Assembly (NCBI RefSeq): GCF_003711265.1
Contig: NZ_CP024634.1
Span: forward strand, 434,001-498,000
DNA from: Bathymodiolus thermophilus thioautotrophic gill symbiont
GTDB taxonomy: Bacteria > Pseudomonadota > Gammaproteobacteria > PS1 > Pseudothioglobaceae
Direction of reading: 5' to 3'
DNA length: 64,000 nucleotides
The position numbers and the translations under genes were made by a program. Below, one piece after another: positions 63,401 through 64,000 of the stretch (its first letter is position 1; the number at the start of each line of letters is the position of its first letter). Under the pieces are notes generated by a model. The model was not told the origin of the DNA. It was given only the letters and a program-made list of their open reading frames with translations, and ran no database searches.

Positions 63401-64000
63401 TCTATTTCACCTGCCTGCGCAGAAACAAAACCATCATTACTTATACCAGTGGCTGAAAAACCATTACCATCGTCATTCCAACCATTCGTACCTGTTTTTG
63501 TCAGTGTGTTCCCATCTATAGTTAGTCCGCTTATTTCTGAAAAATCTGGTGTTATTGCTTTCACTATTACACCTACTGCAGTGCCGTTATAACTCACTGT
63601 TGAGTCGCTGATGGTCACTTTGTTGGCATCAGTGCCAGTTACGCTAAAAGTGGCTTCTTTCGCATTGGTAACAGTAAAGTTAACATTAAAATCTTTGTAA
63701 CCACCATCTTCGGTAATAGTAATGGTTTTGCCAAATAATGAACCAGAAGCCTCTGCACCCTCCACAAGAGTTGGTGCTTTGGCGTCAACTATTATTGTAT
63801 TCGTACTCTCTGCTGGTGTAGTTACTGTTGCGGCATTGTCTGCAATATCTTTTATGGTGCCACTGTTTAGTAATAAGGCATTTGTAGTAGCCGTTATGCC
63901 TGTTGTTGCATCGGTAGTATCACCTGTTGCTACTGTGTAAGTGAATACCAAGGTATTGCCGCTGCTAGAACCCGATACATAAGTAGCGACTTTGTTGTCA
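54409..64000 (-). CDS. Giant RTX adhesin, C-terminal part (at least 3196 aa, 5' end outside window)
   Basis: The frame is open to the right edge of the window, so the gene starts beyond it. From N to C one sees an Ig/SwmB-like module, a lectin- or SPRY-like insert (KNGVQFYESLNKTTDTLYFD, about 63540-63090), then many Ig-like and SwmB-like modules (NKLTANGTSTLKDIAGNN, TTVTFTFSKAV types). Three copies of a composite block occur near 57.2-58.0, 59.6-60.4 and 61.0-61.8 kb. An F5/8 type C-like (discoidin) module lies at about 56235-55860 (VYIGEVEVWVDDINVALGKA ... WVKIDLGQEYDIDSIRVES). The end has RTX repeats (GGAGADVITGGAGADIFNYN) and a VCA0849-type type I secretion target region finishing LGEYILS. 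It is exported by a type I system and likely binds host or neighbour surfaces. Confidence 0.88.
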   Translation of the reverse strand, partial: DNKVATYVSGSSSGNTLVFTYTVATGDTTDATTGITATTNALLLNSGTIKDIADNAATVTTPAESTNTIIVDAKAPTLVEGAEASGSLFGKTITITEDGGYKDFNVNFTVTNAKEATFSVTGTDANKVTISDSTVSYNGTAVGVIVKAITPDFSEISGLTIDGNTLTKTGTNGWNDDGNGFSATGISNDGFVSAQAGEIDAHSYRMFGLSANNDIVSYEGIDYAIYIVIDSIHIYENGSKKGDYGSFTTDDVFSVQRIGDTISYLKNGVQFYESLNKTTDTLYFDTAFYTVGSSITNVKMGYDDIGDLEITFNADATQDAVNAVTNAVTYTGSAQTVTLSVTDEQGLSNTTSNLTVDTPDTLAPTLNALTAPTVTLDANGGNSIGDTIVLTITFDGNVNGLTSGVNSTVFTVASTGVSATWSGTNDTATRTLTYTVASGQNGQAAINETALKAALVASIKDAADNTFTYTVNDGSIANIDGIALPVIDAILPTITLTTTGQIASSSDLVATFSEAIAKGTGDIVIKESSDGTVFETLSILGNNITIGGVDNRTLTINPSADLEPNKSYYIEIATGVLTDVAGNNFAGINNATDWTFSAASLSTTVVWSGIDVDATDSYINANELAAATITGKITNQSNASDVSIAEIKFISGNGGAQHIVGDALKNAISIDIDGNWTLVNDASWTSALDSDKAYIVQVTLSGTLLGNAMSGLSQASIVTIDDTITGTLAGTHTVTISNDAGILDNDRITNDSAVKVSLTLENALTLANDETLQVSADGTNWVATTNTDTNTNTAWATADDAVTLVTGANTLTARVIDTAGNITALALSNNDYILNIIKPTVTAVAITASKNLLIIGDTVTVTLTTDKVIYVAKGNDDGNTPQYEIMIGNVTRQAIYKSGSGSTSLVFEYTVMPGDNDTTGGITASANKLTANGTSTLEDIAGNNINPNAVAAASVNTLIVDAIAPIPTITMSDTALATGETATVTFAFNKVIKVEQAIVSIVNTTNLNTWSNTGKASDVVIAGFDSFVNLNGNVYNDSHNIIKSTTLANTWIIGDVTGGTARYLVLTLTDKSGGGIEYQENFIYKTNVSENDIALLATASSSFSGWTNGDNYYKLVGLNVSTFDISNITSSNGTITNLTVDSAHQVYTATFTPKANIEDTTNVITVDANWTDTVGNAPTDNASSENYRIDNVITSAPAGPHTVTISNDTGILEDDRVTNNNLVKVSLTLANALILATDEILQVSANGTTWVTTTNINTNTNTAWETADDAVTLVTGVITTLTARVTDTAGNVTTLALNDNSYTLDIVKPTVTAVTITANNNLLVIGDTVTVTLTTDEIINVTKGDDANTPQYEIMIGDVARQAVYKSGSGSTSLVFEYTIIPGEADATGGITSNINKLTVNGTSTLKDAAGNDIDLNVVAASVNTLVVNAIAPVSTITINDTELMAGETTTVTFTFDKAVKAEQAIDSIINTSGLRTWSNTGKASDVVIAGFDSFVNLNGNIYDDSHNIIKSTTLANTWIIGDMTGGTARYLVLTLTDKEGGGIEYQERFIYKTGASENDIALLATASSFSGWTSGDSYYKLIGLNVSTFDIADITAPNGTITNLTVDSTHKVYTSTFTPAANTEDTTNVITINTNWTDTIGNIPAGITSSNNYFIDSKKPNAPIGLSLADEDNTGSNSDNITSQTNGLSISGTTEEDVTVELFNGSLSLGTKNTDEDGNFTIDINLSAGSVHNITAIATDIAGNVSDISTTLAITVDTSMPTIILKTIGGISPDSNLMATFDEGIAKGTGNIVIKESVSGVVFETLDILSNNITISGANNQTLVINPSADLEYDKSYYIEIPSGALTDLAGNIFAGINNVSNWTFNIVNLSTTVAWSGNNVNATDGYINANELSAAVITGTVGNLSNVSEVSVLEIKFFSINGGAKHIVSSALVNAINVDANGHWTLANDNSWTSVLDSDKEYIVEVKLSGTFSGNIVSSLSQSSGVIIDNTIVSTLAGTHTVAISDDAGILDNDRITNNSVVKVSLTLANELILATDEILQVSADGVTWVRAENTDSTHTAWATANGAVTLVTEADTTLTARVIDMSGNIVALTLSDNSYIVDTTNPTVTAVTITAKNNFLKRNDAVTVTLTTDKIVNVTKGDDANTPQYEIMIGDVARQAIYKSGSGSTSLVFEYIVTLGETDTTEGITASANKLTANGTSTLKDIAGNNLDLDAVAAASVNTLTVDAVAPVPTITMSDTALITGETTTVTFTFSKAVSVEKNIGNMTMSTLSHWSDDGKANNVVITGLDSFKNSSSGSPYGTDDVIKSTAIANTWIIGAVDSILARYLVVSLFDKASGDGVDYIANSIFSRASDGAAHLSRISSLASTSNFINAGWGSGNTYYTVSGIGSKILGTDIFDESDITSPNGTITDLTANASNTVYTATFTPTEDITDSSNMIHIGTDWTDSIGNAATGPTKSSNYTIDTLIPVIESVTLSATDSNSIVKTSALSVNDYIVVTIAINKDVIVTLPVSTSTITYAINVNGQNKIATYTGTNDSNSLIFKYQIEENFEVEGDVEAFDDQIVLVNGATIKDASEQVLNLNTKAIVSNARYILLKQDNFTNPQQVYIGEVEVWVDDINVALGKAVTVGGGVIPWLNWPANAIVDGVSTTGMKSQNTAETQNGWVKIDLGQEYDIDSIRVESAVDTYDNTNNLVVLTSRNDIGGDLTIDQLKNDVNIAYIGKTSNMTSTNRENNFSTSGGITNPVHVTIDTKDPTIDSVIINGKKRGDGQLFTGSGVTTDPNFVFNETKSILRVRDEIIVKVTMSEVVHLTTTDASNPATYTIKIDGVDKVATYVSGSDSNTLIFSYAVEDNINTTNITSPINALSLGADTLKDAIGNNTDLTISAPNITVTDITIDNTPSVINAEATKILDSADGIKVKSSENGTAYLIQYQISTFVSSGSVLTYKQKLDQVVTTTDPDGIPYGVKIDVLADTFADLSISQLKTGERYKLLFLDEAGNFVGSEVDDLLIIIGGNTLSHDIGNINYGSLASTYQNDAEVSNFIGGTGADTITGNADIDTIAGGAGADVITGGAGADIFNYNVVADSTKDNADTITDFEVAIDKLNLKDIITTGTNGNITDAASLAKYIYAEADADVDTNVKLYIKSDGVSTGTVSDSDADMLINLTVVDATAQSALVAALVDSNLGEYILS
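57180..61830 (-). repeat. Triplicated composite module block within the giant adhesin
   Basis: The codons around YEIMIGDVARQA and KSGSGSTSLVFEY occur near 57470-57560, 59870-59960 and 61270-61360, each with the same flanking modules on both sides. Spacings are about 2.4 and 1.4 kb. The copies differ at scattered bases, so they are older than the duplication inside the 2195-residue adhesin. Confidence 0.75.

Noticed and set aside
34242-64000. Many plus-strand open frames of 60-200 codons opposite the three adhesin genes
   Set aside because: They follow the repeated codon pattern of the minus-strand genes, and none has known motifs.

Overview
This is an AT-rich bacterial chromosome segment. 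The housekeeping genes (gcvT, gcvH, lpxH, rplU-rpmA, fabD-fabG, guaA-tadA, clpS, tRNA-Leu) are gammaproteobacterial in character. Compact housekeeping blocks sit beside very large secreted repeat proteins, toxin or effector-like paralogues, insertion sequences and many small palindromic repeats. That combination resembles thiotrophic SUP05/Thioglobus-type marine symbionts such as those of Bathymodiolus mussels. The lineage is an inference from gene content; no 16S gene is present.

Region 1 (1-12115) is an array of two-gene units. Each unit encodes an alanine-rich lipoprotein followed by a secreted multi-repeat protein, and each ends in the same kind of terminator. Two units are near-identical tandem copies about 3.79 kb apart, a third is diverged, and a fragment of another copy lies at the left edge. 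The secreted partners share signal peptide and C-terminus but differ in the middle.

Region 2 (12116-21541) is an accessory island ending at the 3' end of tRNA-Leu(UAA). It holds an alaX-type tRNA-editing gene cut cleanly by a 1303-bp IS, and a tight three-gene operon (ParB-like protein, OLD-like ATPase, D12-class adenine methylase) that may be an uncharacterised defence system. A dead IS3-family element, a Fic protein and a frameshifted AlpA-like regulator complete it.

Region 3 (21635-33991) is mostly conserved core: a PP0621-like protein, yciB, gcvT-gcvH, an RNB-family RNase, lpxH, a peptidyl-prolyl isomerase with a histone H1-like tail, rplU-rpmA, fabD-fabG, an ECF sigma/anti-sigma/CHWCH-thioredoxin operon and a secreted rhodanese.

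Region 4 (34089-64000) alternates core genes with surface proteins. There are two Bap-like type I secretion substrates, each with exactly seven FG-GAP repeats, and three paralogous exported proteins with Asp-rich tails ending in GACGxx. At the right edge lies the C-terminal part (more than 3190 residues) of a giant RTX adhesin. guaA-tadA and clpS sit among these. An IS inserted inside a second copy of the alaX-disrupting IS lies between the adhesins.

Two families of palindromic MITE-like repeats are scattered from 20.7 to 51.5 kb. One copy supplies the yciB stop codon and lies directly before the gcvT ribosome-binding site. The overall picture is a genome with active transposition, recent tandem duplication and a large investment in cell-surface or host-interaction proteins.
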